A stretch of DNA of 64,000 nucleotides from Gonapodya prolifera JEL478 (GCA_001574975.1 KQ965738.1:139133-203132); one strand, 5' to 3'. Shown: positions 11,818 to 24,944, numbered from the stretch's first letter. The notes: generated from the letters alone by a model not told the origin. Numbers and translations are program-made.

Positions 11818-14800
11818 TTAGAATCCTTTTAGTAGTGAGCTTAAAAACATGCTACGTATAATTTTTGGAAGCTTGGGGTTGAATAAATATCGAATAAGTC
11901 GACAACAGTTATGCAAATGCCCAAACCCTCACACTCACATCTTGGGTGTTCATACACACGAACGCGTTGCCCGGAACGGACTTTTGTAGTCGCTCCGCCT
12001 GGTCTCCAATAGTTCCAATGAAGATCATGAACGAATTTACACGGTCATCGCTTTTCAGTGCTGAATGAAAGGAGTCAATGGAAGATTGCGGGAAAATTAA
12101 GTCCACTGTATCACCTTTCGCGATCCCCGAGGGAGAAATGTTATATTGTGTGATATTGGCATCGGACAGGACAACAACGAAGTAGTCATCTAAATCATTT
12201 GAGCGACGTTGCATCTTAGTATCACGGTCATCTTCAGCACGAGCGAAACTCACCCCCTTCTTCTTTCACAATGTCCTTGATCGCCGTTGTACACGCGGAG
12301 AGCGTATTATCTATCATGGGAGAACGATAATTAGACACGATCATATCTTCACTGTAAGGAGAGATTATGCCTCACCACCGGAAAGACAATACTGAGCATG
12401 GGCATTCATCCGGCTGTTGGTACAAGGATGAGGTTAGAAGGTGCACAAAAATTTTACAGAACAGGGACAAACCTTATTGCCATGAACATTTCCTTTTCAT
12501 TTGTTGGGTATTCACCCGGAACGACGAATGGCATGTTCGGAGCATCCCCGGAGTGGCCAAGTATCTTGTACTCAAATTTCTTCTCGAATCCTTTAAAAGA
12601 CTCCATAATCATCAAGGCAACTTCAAGACTCCGGTCGAGACGTTGGTCATGCCCATTAAACCGCATCATGCTTGCACTCAAGTCAAATGCAAAAATGATC
12701 TTCTTGGGCTTTTGTTGGATGATACCAATCTCATCTGTCTCCCCTCGTCTCTTATATATCGAGCGTTCTCCGGTCAGTCCCTCGATACTGTCAAAGAGCC
12801 ACATCATGTATCTCGCTCTGACAAAAAGCAAAGACGTGCAGCTCACAGTTTCGTATCGTCTACATCGCCGGTTGATTGGTTCTTAAGCCAGACTCGTTCT
12901 TTGTTTTTCGCTTCCACAGACTCAAGTATCACTCGAATTTCCCTCACTTGACGTTGGACATTGGAGAGATACTTCGTGTACATTTCCATTTGCTGCTCCG
13001 TCATGTCAAGTTGTTGTAGTCGCTTCCGCATCGCAAGACTATGCAGCTCTTTTTGAGCATCAGTCAACTCTCGTGGTTGTGACTCTTCCGCAGCCCTCTG
13101 CGAGAGATAAGCATAAGATATTTCATTAAGGAATTTAGGTTGAAAGCTGGCCTCTTACCAAATTGAAGTTGGGATCGATAGTACCAGCTTCCCTCGCTGT
13201 TTCTTCTTCACCTCCTTCGCCACCACTGCCACTTCCACCACTTCCTCCTTCACCATCCCCCTCCCCGCGTCCACGTCCACTTCCCTCCCCTTCTCCTTCC
13301 CCCTCACCTTCACCTTCACCTTCGCCTTTTCCCTGCCCACGTCCCTTTGAATCCCTTTCATCTTCATCCTGATCTTGGTACACTATCTTGAGTGTTTTTT
13401 CGTCCAGAGAGCCAACAAGTCGCTTCCAACTGTTCGATTCCCGGACCAGATCATCGTACTTCACTTGCCACACGCGGGCAATGCCTGGAATTCCGGTTCG
13501 TGTAATCATTACCAAAAATAAATCTGGCTTGTTCCAAACCTACCCGCTAGATCTACCGTGAGCAGTGTCCCTCCTGGAAGCTCTGCCATGCTCACCACCT
13601 GTCGAGCCACATCCGTTTGCTGTTGACCATACATAGCATTTGAGCTGGTGTTTGCTTCGAGCAAAATCGATGCAGGGATGGTGAGGGGTATTTTAATTCT
13701 TCGGGAAAATTGCAAATTTCATTCCATTTCGCTTTGTGATTGCGTTATACGTGATAATACGCACCTTCGAAGTCGGCGTTCACGAGGATTGTGTACCTCC
13801 AATATACCCTCATTTCGACCATCCTGAAAATGAAACTATAGTGGTCTGCTTCGCAAAAAGGGTGAACAACCAACTTACCTCTGTTGGGACAACCGCTGCT
13901 AATTGATTGGTCTGCTCCAGACTCGTGTACGTTGTTCGGAGATTGATAAATTTGTTTACGACGTTGTGTTGTGGATCACGGTTTAGAGCGTACACATCGA
14001 TCTGTCCGCCGTTGGGGCCATCCCAAGGTCCACTCAAATCAGACGCTACAGTTGTCATACTTGCATATTCCTTTAACGCAATCAAGCGGGAAGATTCATC
14101 ATTGTTCAATGAAATGTGCAAAATTTCTGCAACTTTTGCTGATGTTTGGTTGTGCACTTCAAGTGGTTCAATGATGGTTGGTACCCAATCATCTTCAGTC
14201 GCTTCTGTTGACTTGGTCATGGTGTACGTTGCTCGCTTATCAAACGTGAAGTCGTATGATTGAACGATCCAAGACTCTTTCTTGACTGGAAAGATATTCG
14301 CAACTCGAATGGGCAAGGTAATGTTGTACTGCATCCCTTCAGCGAAGTCAAGTACAACTATAACGTTCTTTGCCTCCTGGAACAGAACTTGGACCAAAAT
14401 GTGATGCAACAAACGACACGCCGAATGTACAAGTGTTTACCCACTAAGAATACCTTCGCTCGCAAGAGCTTTCACCATGGTCGATGCGGGTTGCGGTTCC
14501 AAACCAGGTACCTGTAAAGATCATGTTTGTGTGGGTTCTCAAAGCGCTGGGTGGTCAGTGGTACCTACAAGAACAGACACGATCTTGTTCTCTGCGAGGT
14601 CCATAATCAACACAGTGTGCTCTATGGGATTGTGAAGTGCAAGATTTGTGCGCCCCAGCATGGTCATTTTTAGTGACATGGATGCTAAGACGAATTAAAC
14701 GAACGCAGATTGGAGATAAGGGATATGCAGTGAAGGAGGAAAACGAAAAATGAATATCGCGGTAGTCATGTTGAAACATCACACACTTGCGCCGTATTCG

Positions 14801-17800
14801 AACGGTCGGACGGCCTGCCACAGCAGCGTTGATCAATGCCGCCGGATGGCTGGCCATTCTCTCGTTGAATTCCTCGATCTCTCTTGCCAGCTGACCTTTT
14901 TGCAGAGGGAAATACTCATAGAGATCTATGGACGCCAGAAGACGTCTATGATCGGGTGCAACAATGTGCAGGGTCACAGGGCTTGTTGTTATGCAGTAAA
15001 GGGTCCCATCATCTGCAACGTGAATGTCCAGGGCTTCCCCCTTGGTCGGAATTTTGAAGCTGTAAATTTGTTCACTGAAAACCACCGATCGCACTACGGG
15101 GGGAGGTGTTCAATTAGCCGGAGAAACGGCAACCAACAAAGGCCGTAACTGACTATCTGTACGCTCAATTTCGACAGTGTCCTTGGGTGTGATTATCGGC
15201 CAGCCTCCTCTGCTTGTTATTTCTCGGCTTTGCATATCGCAAGCTTTTCTATCTGCAGTGGCAAACGGTCGTTTGACCCATTTCTCCAACAATGACGGTT
15301 CGGATAACCGGACGTCAACACCCAATTCCATCCTGAAATCTGATTCCATTCCAGCGGGTATTCCGTTCTTTTGTAACGTTTGAATCAGCAGGTCTTTCGT
15401 CTCGGGATCAAACTGATCGAAATCAAACACATTGCGAACAGCGCGTGAAAGACCTTCCTGGGGGAACTTCTCCAAGTGCTTCACGATGTTGACAAGTTCT
15501 CTCGTTGAATAGGGATAAGATATCAATCCTTCGTCGACAAGACGGCGAAGATCGTTGAACGCCATTGTCAGCTTTATGAGGACATCCTCCGGTACATGTG
15601 GCGCATACTTTCGGAGCATCGCAAGCTCGGACTCCATGTCCGGATTATCGATTGAGTGCGAAGAGAACACGTCACCGATTTCACGGTAGAAATCATTTCC
15701 CAAAAATGGAAAGCCGGGTCGGTTTGCAAGCACAATCATTCTGAATGACTTTTAAATCGTATCGTGAGTCTGTTTGATTTCGATCCGCCATGAAAGAAAT
15801 TAAACTTACAGAGTGAATAACAATGTACTCCTCCCGAGCCAATCCACCGTTATTTTGTAACTTTTGGGGCATCTGGGAAACAATGCGTCGTCCGTCTGAG
15901 AGCACCATCTCACCATCTTCCACCAGAGTCTTCAGTATTGCCGTCACATGCGTAGGTGCTTTGTCGGCTTCGTCTACCACCAAAACATAGCCCTCTCGGC
16001 AGGCACGCACAAGAGAAGAGTCTTCGTATTGAAGTACGCCATCAACAATTGACGGGGTGGACGTGAGAGACTGTACCGTTGTATCTCGATGTAATTGCAT
16101 ATACTCCCGTGGTAGCTGTAGCAGCTGGAGGAATTTGTCCGTCACTGTAGAACGTCCAACAGTCATTTCTACGTCACATGTTAGGTAATAAGCAAGTCGT
16201 CTTACGTTTGTTCTTCCCAACACCCTGGTTTCCAATCAGTAAAAGGTGTTCACCCAGCTTCCAATCCTTCAGCATCTCGCGCAGAATTTCGGTTTGCTTG
16301 GGATTTTCAAAGAACACCAAGTCTGGAATCAGCAAAGGATTCGTGCTTTGAGCGATTGGGTGCTCCACGGCTCCAATTCGGAGGACCTGCGGTTTCTCTG
16401 CGGGCAACAGTTCGATTTCCAACTTAATAAACGGGTTCATTAACATCACATCAAACAAAATCATTCGAATGGAAATATTTCTCACGGTCTCTTGTTCATC
16501 CTCGGGAGCTGTGATCTCGTGCTTCTCCAGAATTGCATCAAGAGCCTGCTTCGCAAGTGTTGGGAGAAATCGTGATAAGGCCACCTTATGAATAGCCGCG
16601 AAAAGTGACTCGCTCGGAAACGCTGCAATGCGTCTCGCGATCCGAAGAAGTTGCCTGTAATGAGGGGATGGTTATCGGTGTGCAACTCTCAGAGAGATGT
16701 GTAAAATGCAAACCTCGTTGAGAGCGATCCACTAAGTTGGCGGACAACGTCGTCTTTATCATTTCGCAGTTGGTCCGCGAACCTGACAAGATGACTTAAG
16801 CGTTCCTTGTCAGCACCGGGGCACAGTGTGTTGATGAGATGCATCTCCTCCTCAAATTTGAGACCTCTCATGACAATCCAAGTCCACAGCGACGCCGTTT
16901 CTTCGCTCAACCATTTACTGTTCGGGCGAGCGAGAGCAATGATGCGGAATGAAGGGTGAATTGGGAACACTTTTCTCTTTTCGAGGTCATCAACGCTCCA
17001 GCTGTTTTGATTCATGAGCCGAGTGTAACGCTCCGGATGAACGAGGAGACTTCCATCGGGAAGTTGTATTTCCCGCTCGGAAAGAAGACGCCCGATGGTA
17101 GATAATGTCTGTGGCATTACAGAGTCGGCCGAATCCAGCAGAGCGAGCGAACCGCCCAAAGCTGCTTTTACAAGCGGTGAACTTTCCCAAATGGTATCTC
17201 CGGCGAGAGTTGTAGAGCGACGTTGCAAAAGGTCTCTCGCGGACATGTCTTTGTACAGCCTAACGTGGAAAGGTATATGTTGACGGAGTCATCGTTTCAT
17301 CACACCCACGTTCAACTTACGGAATGAACTCAACCTTGTAGCCCAGTCTTCGGGCAAATTCCCTCACTAGCGCGCTCTTCCCTGCTCCCTTGTCTCCAAG
17401 AATGCAAAAGTCACCAGCCGCAGCGTGCGACACAATCATACTGCTCAGCATCGCCGAATGGTAATCAGTCTCGACAAACGATGGCAAGTTTGATGTTCCA
17501 TTGGGACCCGCTGGCACTTCCAGCGTCAAAGTCGAGTCGTCTTTCAAGGACTTGAACGTGACTGCAATGCGGTTGGCAGTGATTCCGCTGGGAAGAACTT
17601 TTGGAGGGAGCTCGCTGAACTTGAGAACACGGTACCCAGGTTCGACTTGTCCGGTGAATGGATCGGGTTCGTCGCTACTGTCCCCCAGAAACCCGAAGCG
17701 CTGGTACGCGGTCTCCACGACGTTTCTCTTTTCCGTCTCCCAGCCTTCGATGATCGTGTACGGGTAACAAATGTCCAACACAAACCGTTCTCGAATTGCC

Positions 17801-19126
17801 GGGAAGAACTCGAGAACACGAGCCGCTTGCTCTGTTGTAGCCGGAAATTCAGGAACGACGACGGTGCTTTCACGCGGTAGTGAGCGAATCACAGTCGCGA
17901 CGGAAACCAGGCGCTCGATGGTCCTTTTTGCAACGTGTGGAGCGACGGAGCCAGTGAGGTGCGACACCTGACTCGCGAATGAGGGCGGAGCAATTGAGCG
18001 CGACTGGAAACGAGAGCGAAGAGGCGGGTCCAGCGGGTATCCTTCGTACCGGGGAATGGGTACTCCCAGCGCAATGACGAAAAATCTCTCTGATACACGG
18101 ACAAGCTTGAAACCTTCCATGTCACGCTTGTTTTGTTGGCGACTGAGAGTGTCATACCGCTTCGGATGTACGAGAAATCGTCCGTCCTCTAGTCAGATAG
18201 AACACAGAAACGGGTGAACATTGTGTTATGACAAGCTCTTTCACACTGTTCGTTTCGAGACTCACCTAGTGCCATTTCTCTGTTCTCGAGAAGGTTGTTA
18301 ATGATTGGAAGCACGTTCCTCTCTGCCTTTTCGATACCGTCCAGAATCAGCACGCGGCCCTCTGTTGCCGCGCGCACGCACGCCTGGTCCACATAGTAAG
18401 CAGTCCCTCCTGCGATTTCGCGCCTCTGCTTCAAGTCACCGTCCGTGACGTCCTTGGAGAGGGGGACGTACTCAATCTCACGCCGCGTGATGGAAGCGTA
18501 GCGGATTGCCAATGAGCGGCGAAAGTGTCCCGGCGGACTTGTGTCGAAGCATGATTTTTAGACATGGCGGCAGAGGGAGCCGCTTTGCCGAAACTCACCC
18601 CAACAAGAATATGTCCTGGCCCAGCACGTCCTTCTGCATTATCCACCGTAGATGTCGCAGAACTTCCTGTTACGAGACGAAAAAAATAATTGGGATTAAA
18701 AACTCTTGAATCAACCTCACAGTCATTTGGTACCTGAGAGCTTTCATAAAGTGGGTGCAGATAGTCTGGCACAAGCTCCGGCGACAGGACAGCTGGCATC
18801 GACACTGAGACATCCCCAATGCGCACTGCGTTGGACGGCGACAGCACTCCACGGACGTGTTGTATTCTTCGTAAAGCCGAGTCTTTCCTCTCCTTTGAAA
18901 TCATCAGCACCTGCTCCTCGCCCTGTTCTTCATTCTTTTCCAGTCGTTTGCCTGCCATTTTTGCAGCAGCGCCTGGAGAGATGGGACCGGCTCGGTGCTG
19001 CGTCCGACTTGTATGCGGAAACCACGTTTGATTCCGAGACCGGATGAATTGCCGAGTGGGAGGCTCTTTTCCGGGACACCGTCTCACCCACCCCAGCACA
19101 TTCATCGACTCAGACACCTCGAGCAT
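11818..19126 (-). CDS. VWA8: von Willebrand factor A domain-containing protein 8 (mitochondrial multi-AAA ATPase)
   Basis: VWA8 is a dynein-like tandem AAA protein of the mitochondrial matrix. The reading starts at ATG 19126 (a second ATG is at 19105) with a basic N-terminus that could be a targeting peptide. It then runs through RIGDVSVSMP, HLRWIMQKDVLGQDIFLLG, a degenerate first loop GPPGHFRRS, and DLKQRREIAGGTAYYVDQ. The second Walker A is GDKGAGKSA (17371-17400) and the third GNQGVGKNK (16205-16239), followed by VVDEADKAPTHV near 15955. The C-terminal VWA domain has the MIDAS motif FDLSASM (near 12670-12695), then GHSGDAPN and IFIGTIGDQAERLQ. The final exon gives LPKIIRSMFLSSLLKGF and TAA at 11820-11818, matching the end of the family. 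Many introns; clear ones lie near 18530-18590 and 18675-18735. A Gly/Glu-rich stretch replaces the usual Gly-rich linker before the VWA domain. Confidence 0.93.
13185..13350 (-). repeat. Gly-Glu low-complexity repeat inside VWA8
   Basis: On the coding strand the translation is a run of GE, GS and GR dipeptides preceded by DERDSKGRGQGKG and followed by GGEEETAREAG. It sits just before the region leading into the VWA domain, where known VWA8 proteins carry a Gly-rich linker. It is a purine-rich imperfect hexanucleotide repeat on the minus strand. Confidence 0.8.
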
Positions 19127-19403
19127 CGGACCGTGAACACCCGCGCACTCGGGACATCAACATCTCTGCTTGCATCGTGCAATCGAGTTCCGCCGCTTGC
19201 ACGAAGCTGTCGGGCAGTCAAACCATTGCTTTCCCCCCTCGTTACCCCCAGTTGACAGCTCCTGCATCAGCGAGCGACAAACTCCCCTTTTCGGCGAAAC
19301 GACACGGTACATAGGACGGGTACGATGACTGTTCGTTGCCGGAAAAGGCTACCCGAACCCGTTTCAACCAATCTTGTTCTCTCCGGAAGGATTCTTATCC
19401 GAC
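19127..19403. promoter_or_regulatory. divergent intergenic region between VWA8 and an unknown gene
   Basis: This interval of 277 bp separates the VWA8 start on the minus strand from the likely start of the gene on the plus strand. It must contain both 5' UTRs. No specific motif was identified. Confidence 0.4.
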
Positions 19404-19955
19404 ATGGTACTTGGCTGCAACACAAACCCTCTACACGACCTCTCGACGAGATTTTGGAATGCGGATACCCGCCAGTTCCGCCTCCCCGTCCGGCTTCCCC
19501 CGCCGGCGGGATGGAGCCAAACACGTGATTTCCAGATCTGTGAATCCACACGTTTTATGAACTCGGGCCCAGAAACTACTTTGCGAGACTTTTCAAGGGA
19601 CTTTGAGCGTGAGAGCAGCGGCACTGCGTTGGGTCTTGTGATGTGGGACGCGCTGGAAGATTGCTGGGAGGAGAGTGTGGGTCACACTATGGTACTGCCC
19701 CTCCCTCCTCTTCAAAACCGCACTCCGCGTCATGAGGAATGGAGCACTCAATTTCTACGCGATACCCCTGAGACAGTTCCCGCCGAGGAGCACGCCACTC
19801 AGATGGAAGATATTCTCTATGAGTGTTTCCCGCCGGCTAAGAATTGGGACTTTAACACAATATTTGGAGCCAAGACGTCCGCGGAGTCACTTGACAATGC
19901 CTTACATCGTGGTCGCGACAGACTCGCGTTGTTTTTTGATCACATTAGAGGATAA
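19404..19955 (+). CDS. uncharacterised protein, 183 residues
   Basis: A single open frame from ATG 19404 (MVLGCNTNPLHDLS) to TGA/TAA-type stop at 19953-19955. The frame is also open upstream to about 19329 but without an ATG, so a 5' exon or non-ATG start cannot be excluded. The product is soluble, with Trp/Pro/Arg-rich segments: RLPPPAGWSQTRDFQICEST, MWDALEDCWEESVG, MVLPLPPLQNRTPRHEEW, then AKNWDFNTIFGAKTSAES and the end LALFFDHIRG. No signal peptide or membrane segment is seen. I do not recognise a family. It lies between VWA8 and the CatSper subunit gene in the same direction as the latter, 176 bp upstream. A flagellar role is only a guess from position. Confidence 0.55.
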   Translation: MVLGCNTNPLHDLSTRFWNADTRQFRLPVRLPPPAGWSQTRDFQICESTRFMNSGPETTLRDFSRDFERESSGTALGLVMWDALEDCWEESVGHTMVLPLPPLQNRTPRHEEWSTQFLRDTPETVPAEEHATQMEDILYECFPPAKNWDFNTIFGAKTSAESLDNALHRGRDRLALFFDHIRG

Positions 19956-20131
19956 TGGGAGGTGGTTCAGGACAAGCTTCCACCTCGAGTAGTTTTGCAA
20001 GCATAATTCTTAGATTACATAGACTTCTACTTCTCCAACTCTTTCAGAGATTACTAGCTTTCATGAAAGAGAAGTATGTTTGTAAAATCGGTGCGGCAAT
20101 GCACCGGAGTGACCACAGCATCCGACAATAC

Positions 20132-23100
20132 ATGCGTCGACAGTTGACGAGAGCTCTCGCTGCGTCCTTTTTTGCCGTCTCAGCAGTGTCGTGGCCCAAC
20201 TACCCCACACCCCGAATCGCGGTGCACTCGGGACAGGACAAAATCAGAGTAGGCCAAGGTGAGTACTTTGTTAATCGTTTCCCTGCTTTTAGAGAGACTT
20301 TTCTCACCTTCTCATCGCCTCATTAATTACACAATCTCGAAGTCGTGACGTTCGACACTCGTGGAACATCCCTCCCCACTCCGGGAACATCCTACTTCTT
20401 TCTGGTACAGTTTGGAGAGGTGGACACAACAGGCCAGCCCGCTTTCCAGCTGTCGTCATCGACGTCTCAGCCCGTTCTCACTTACGTCTATCGGACGCCT
20501 GGCCGCAAAGTGGTGAACCTCACAGTGTCGGACCAGGGCCTTACGGCAGTCAACAACTTTGTTTCCTCTGGAGTGAATGTCATAGGATGGATCGGCTCGT
20601 TGAGCGGAAGCAACTTGGCGAACCCGTTCACGATGTTGGAGATCGATGTGTTCCCTACAAGTGGTATGTACGAACATCTTACGCTTCTGTGTATGGAAGG
20701 AAATCCCGTTCACTTCCCACCGAACATTGACCAGATTGCTACAACTTCAACCTATTCATCGACTGGAACCCTCTTGACGGTTCCCGGAATATGTCGGGCA
20801 AGGTATATGCCGGCGGCAACGTCGACATCTTCTTGGAAGTAGTGGACCCGGTGGAGCCCCATTCTCGTGCACGCTCCATAATCCTTTCAAAAGCATTCGA
20901 GAGCTTGGGTGAATCGCCACAGCTCGTCGTTCGCAACACGACACATCATTGGCACTACCAGTTTGATGGCAGGGTGGTGAGTCTTGCCACATGGAATAAG
21001 GAATAACACAAACGTCCAATATCTCATTACACCCGCCGTAGGACGCGAATGGATACTGGAGCTTGTCTCTGCCGGGCAACTTGTTGGTTTCCTCGTCACC
21101 GTACTTTGCAGACGTTGTGTCGGACTCTACGTTCCTGCTCTCGTGCTCCATCGCGTCTCGGACGTTCGATGTGACGATGCCTACCATGAATGCAGTCAAG
21201 ATTGGCTGGGATATGCAGCGGACGCAGGTAAGTCTTCTGTGTGGGTTTGGTGTGAACCACCCACTAAATATGATTTCTAAGGGGGGTTCTCCTTCAGGAC
21301 TGGCTCTAAAGTCATATTCTTACAATCCATCCTATGTCAAATTGAGAAAGGACGCTTGCGCATTTCGGCACAGTGCGATTGTTCTGGGATATGATGCACC
21401 CTCAAAGCAGGGCCTCGGCGCGCTTGCAGTCACTACTACAGTCGGCTATGACTCTGGGATTCGTCTCCGCGACCTATCGCGAAATTCTGAGGGAGCGCAC
21501 TCCAACGGAAGTCTTTGTTCGAGTCTCACGGCTTTGCAGTGCAGCGAGCTGTACACAACAGATCTTGTCATTGTGGACGGATATTTTTTTACGCTTACAA
21601 ACTATGGACTCTTTCGAAGTACTCGCTTCTCCGCCTCATTGGTGGAGGAAGTGAGCGCAAGCTTTGATCGCGTCCTGACCGGACAGCCTACGCTCGACGG
21701 TCAGTCCTTCTCGGGTATACGAAACGCTTCTTTATTTGGACAGTCCAGCTGCATCAATGAGGACCAAGGCTACATTTTTGTCATCTACAGCTCCAGCGGA
21801 GCTTCTGGAAGCGACATGCTTTTATATGGTCAGACTTCAAGTGTTGTTGCGAACTCATGGAGTCCTGCCCTCTCCATCTCGAACCTACCCGGTTGTTTCC
21901 CTCAGGATGTATTTATTTCTGCACTGAGGGATTTTTCCATCAATGTCAATCTGTACCTCGTGGGACGAATTTCTCCAGCAACCCAGGCAGACTGCGGTGT
22001 ATTTCTTTGCACGTACGATACGGCAAGGGTCATCATCCATGACACCAAAGCCGGAACAATAGTGTTGGGATACACGTTCGTCGCAACAGCATTGGTGACG
22101 GGAATGCAGGTTCATGTCCAACAACAGGAACTGTATGTGTACGGCACTGACCTGTGGAAGTCCATCGACGGGGGCCGCGACTTCACGTTGCAGAAGAAAC
22201 TCTTCGGGGGGGATATGTTCCACGAGTTTGATTCCACTCTCGGAGGTGCATTCATGCTCCGCACGGCGACCCAGCGAATCTACTACGGGAGAGCAGGCAG
22301 CGATGACTTGTTATTGGTTTCGTCGCTCAATGTTGACCCTCATGGGGCCGACTCTTTTAACGCGCTCTATTTCGATGAAGTCGGGGACGCCAGTGTCATC
22401 AAAGTGCCTCGCGTAAGGGACACTTCGCTCTACGCAAACCCGACGCTATACCCTGTTGGATTCTTGGGAGACAGTAGCGGTGCCCTCAGAGAGGACTTGG
22501 GTATCTCACGACTATCGCTACCCGTTGCCAGCGTCACTGCCGTCGCCGATGATAGCTTTCCTGGGGTTCTGGTGCCGATACCTCGCGGGGAATCTCGTTG
22601 GTGGATGTGGATTTATGACATGGATTCTCTTGGTGCTGTGAATGGCGTAACGTGGGAGCCTTGGCACATTCTGAAACGGATCGCGCAAACGAATCTCTGG
22701 ATTGGGGAGTCGGGAGATTGTGTCATTGACGAGATTAACGCTCAAAAGACTGTTGCAAGCTGTCTCACTTCCACAGACTTTGGAAAAATCAGCTCATCTG
22801 AAAGCATTGCGGTTGTGAACGGGCTGCAGGTTGCCGGTTTGAACAGCACATTTTGGATTGGTGCTGTCGCGCCAAAGCTTCAAGATTGGACCCCTGTTGT
22901 CCAAGGGAATGTAGTAATAACACTCGTTGCTCCACAAGGCAGTAACAACGTCACTGGTTCTTGGGCCAGGAGCGATGTCGGGCGAACCATTGTTGTCAAC
23001 GGTGGAGCAATCGTCATAACCTCGTTGGCGAGCGCAACGACAGCAAACGGACTCACAGTGTGGCCTCCCACATCCGGAACTGATGGTAATGGCGTTTTGA

Positions 23101-24944
23101 CCGTGGCGACAGGAACTTGGAACCTATACGATTTCCGCCATTGGATTGATGAAACTCAAACTTTTGCACAGACTGTAAACGTGCAAGCGGTCGGCACAGG
23201 ATCCACAGGAGGGCTGGCTTTGTGTCACCTTTCTGCTGGCTCCATGAAAATGAGCTCTAAACGTGAAGTATCGCTTCGTCAATCATTTCGTGTACTGCAC
23301 ATTTTAATCCACCCCTGTTTTTACCCTTTAGATATTGGGATGATTTTCGACGACCATTCTGGCTTCGGTATCATTCAAAGAATTATTTCTGAAACGAATT
23401 TTGAGATCTCGATACTATCGAGCATCTCTGTCGGAGTGAAAGCGTCCGGTACCTGGAACATTTATCCATCGTCCCGGGACTTCGACTTTTCTTCTTCTGC
23501 CAATGCACCAAGCTCTCAATTTCGCCGTAGGCCATGGGCGTTGCGAGCGGATCATTGCCGGTGGGATTCTCTTGAGACAAGTACAGCGGCGTCTGTCGTA
23601 TACCTGGGTTATTTGGAGAATGTTACGATTGCTGCTACACTTCGAATGAAACGCGATTGGGCATCCACGAATGAACTGTCCTGGGCTTCGCGAATGTCGT
23701 TCAGTGTCACAAACCCAACCTTGCACGATACACAACAAATCCACCTCAGTGGAGACAATGCAGATGTTGAGAGCGGAATCAACATGACAATTGTCGATGC
23801 TGGAATTATGGTGACTCTGAAGTTCTTCCTTGCAATGACCATGTTCCCCATGTCTCAATTGCCTTTTGTAGGGGCAAAATATCCTTTCAATACGTCCTGT
23901 CTCGTATTCCTTAACGTGCGAGGATTCTACCCCGACGATATGGCTGTTCAGTCGATGTCCGCCCACTCGCTCGATTCGAATTGAGCAAGTGCTGGACGTC
24001 CAAACGTTTCTTTACGGTGCTGCAACTTTGGTGTACGACGTACCCCTAGTTGAATCATTACCTTTCAACTACCGGCCTCCCTCAACGGAAGGCAAGTCAG
24101 TCCCAACAACGGAACACATATACAACGCTGCACCCGACAAACCTCGGTACAACGACCGGTATTGGGCGAGTCGGACGACGGGAAAGTTGAAACAGTGTTT
24201 AAACGCCCAGTCTCGCTTCGCGTGCAACTGCACAGACGCACAGAGATCCTCCGAGTTCGTTGCAGACTCTGACTGCATCGATAAAGTTTGTACTCAGATT
24301 TGTGGTATTGTACCTTGCGCAACTGATTGTGCGGAGCGAATCTTTAGGCAATCCGTGTCCTCTACTCACAAGTGTACGTGCCAAGCCTCTTTGTCCATGA
24401 GCACGGGAAAGAGCCGGTTGCCCTTTCGCATACGTTTCGTCTCACAGAACTGAACGGCAGGGAAGACTATTGCATCAGTTGTAAGTGCAGTTGTGGTTCG
24501 CTGAAAAGTCCATTGATTGACTATCATTTCGAAAGCTGCTGATGACTGCTCAGACGTAACATCGTTGCGAAGTGCACTGTTAGAACCAGGGTTTGACAAT
24601 ATAACATGGACGGTACGCAACAACCGTTTGTCATTTGGTCTAGAAAGATGATCTATTGGCTTGCTCGACTTGCGATTGTAGGGGTCAGAGCTATATCACT
24701 TTAAAGTATCGGCAGACTTCCACTATTGCACGTTGGAAACTGAATTTAAGGAAAGTATTTGCATGCGATTCAGTTGTCAAAATTGCAATAACCAATCTTA
24801 TTGACAATGCAGGTTTATGTTATCCTTGCTCCCACCGCAACTCTCGTCGAGCAAAGTGCGATGGCAACCGCGGCGGTGGTGTTTTTGATCTGGTTGCTGG
24901 TTACATACCTGTACCATTCCTACAAGGAGGGACAGGGTTGGTAA
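20132..24944 (+). CDS. CATSPERB: CatSper channel auxiliary subunit beta-like membrane protein
   Basis: CatSper is the flagellar calcium channel; beta is one of its large single-pass extracellular subunits. Exon 1 starts at ATG 20132 with a signal peptide (RRQLTRALAASFFAVSAVSW). Intron 20259-20342 follows, then a PKD/Ig-like segment (YVYRTPGRKVVNLTVSD). A beta-propeller-like region of roughly 700 residues has VYGTDLWKSIDGGRDFTLQ. Then come SDVGRTIVVNGGAIVITSL and TWNLYDFRHW, matching the beta subunit. The signature C-terminal ectodomain reads LPFNYRPPSTEGKSVP (near 24055), TTGKLKQCLN, CNCTDAQRSSEFVADSDC and DKV. A last exon encodes one membrane helix (AAVVFLIWLLVTYLYHSY) and a short tail ending GQGW, stop at 24942-24944. 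A frame change near 23900-24000 needs an unseen intron. Other CatSper beta-fold subunits (gamma, delta, epsilon) are alternatives, but the YRPPS and CNCT blocks favour beta. Confidence 0.85.

Noticed and set aside
13163-13372. Plus-strand Pro/Ser repeat protein
   Set aside because: It is the reverse complement of the Gly-Glu repeat in VWA8.
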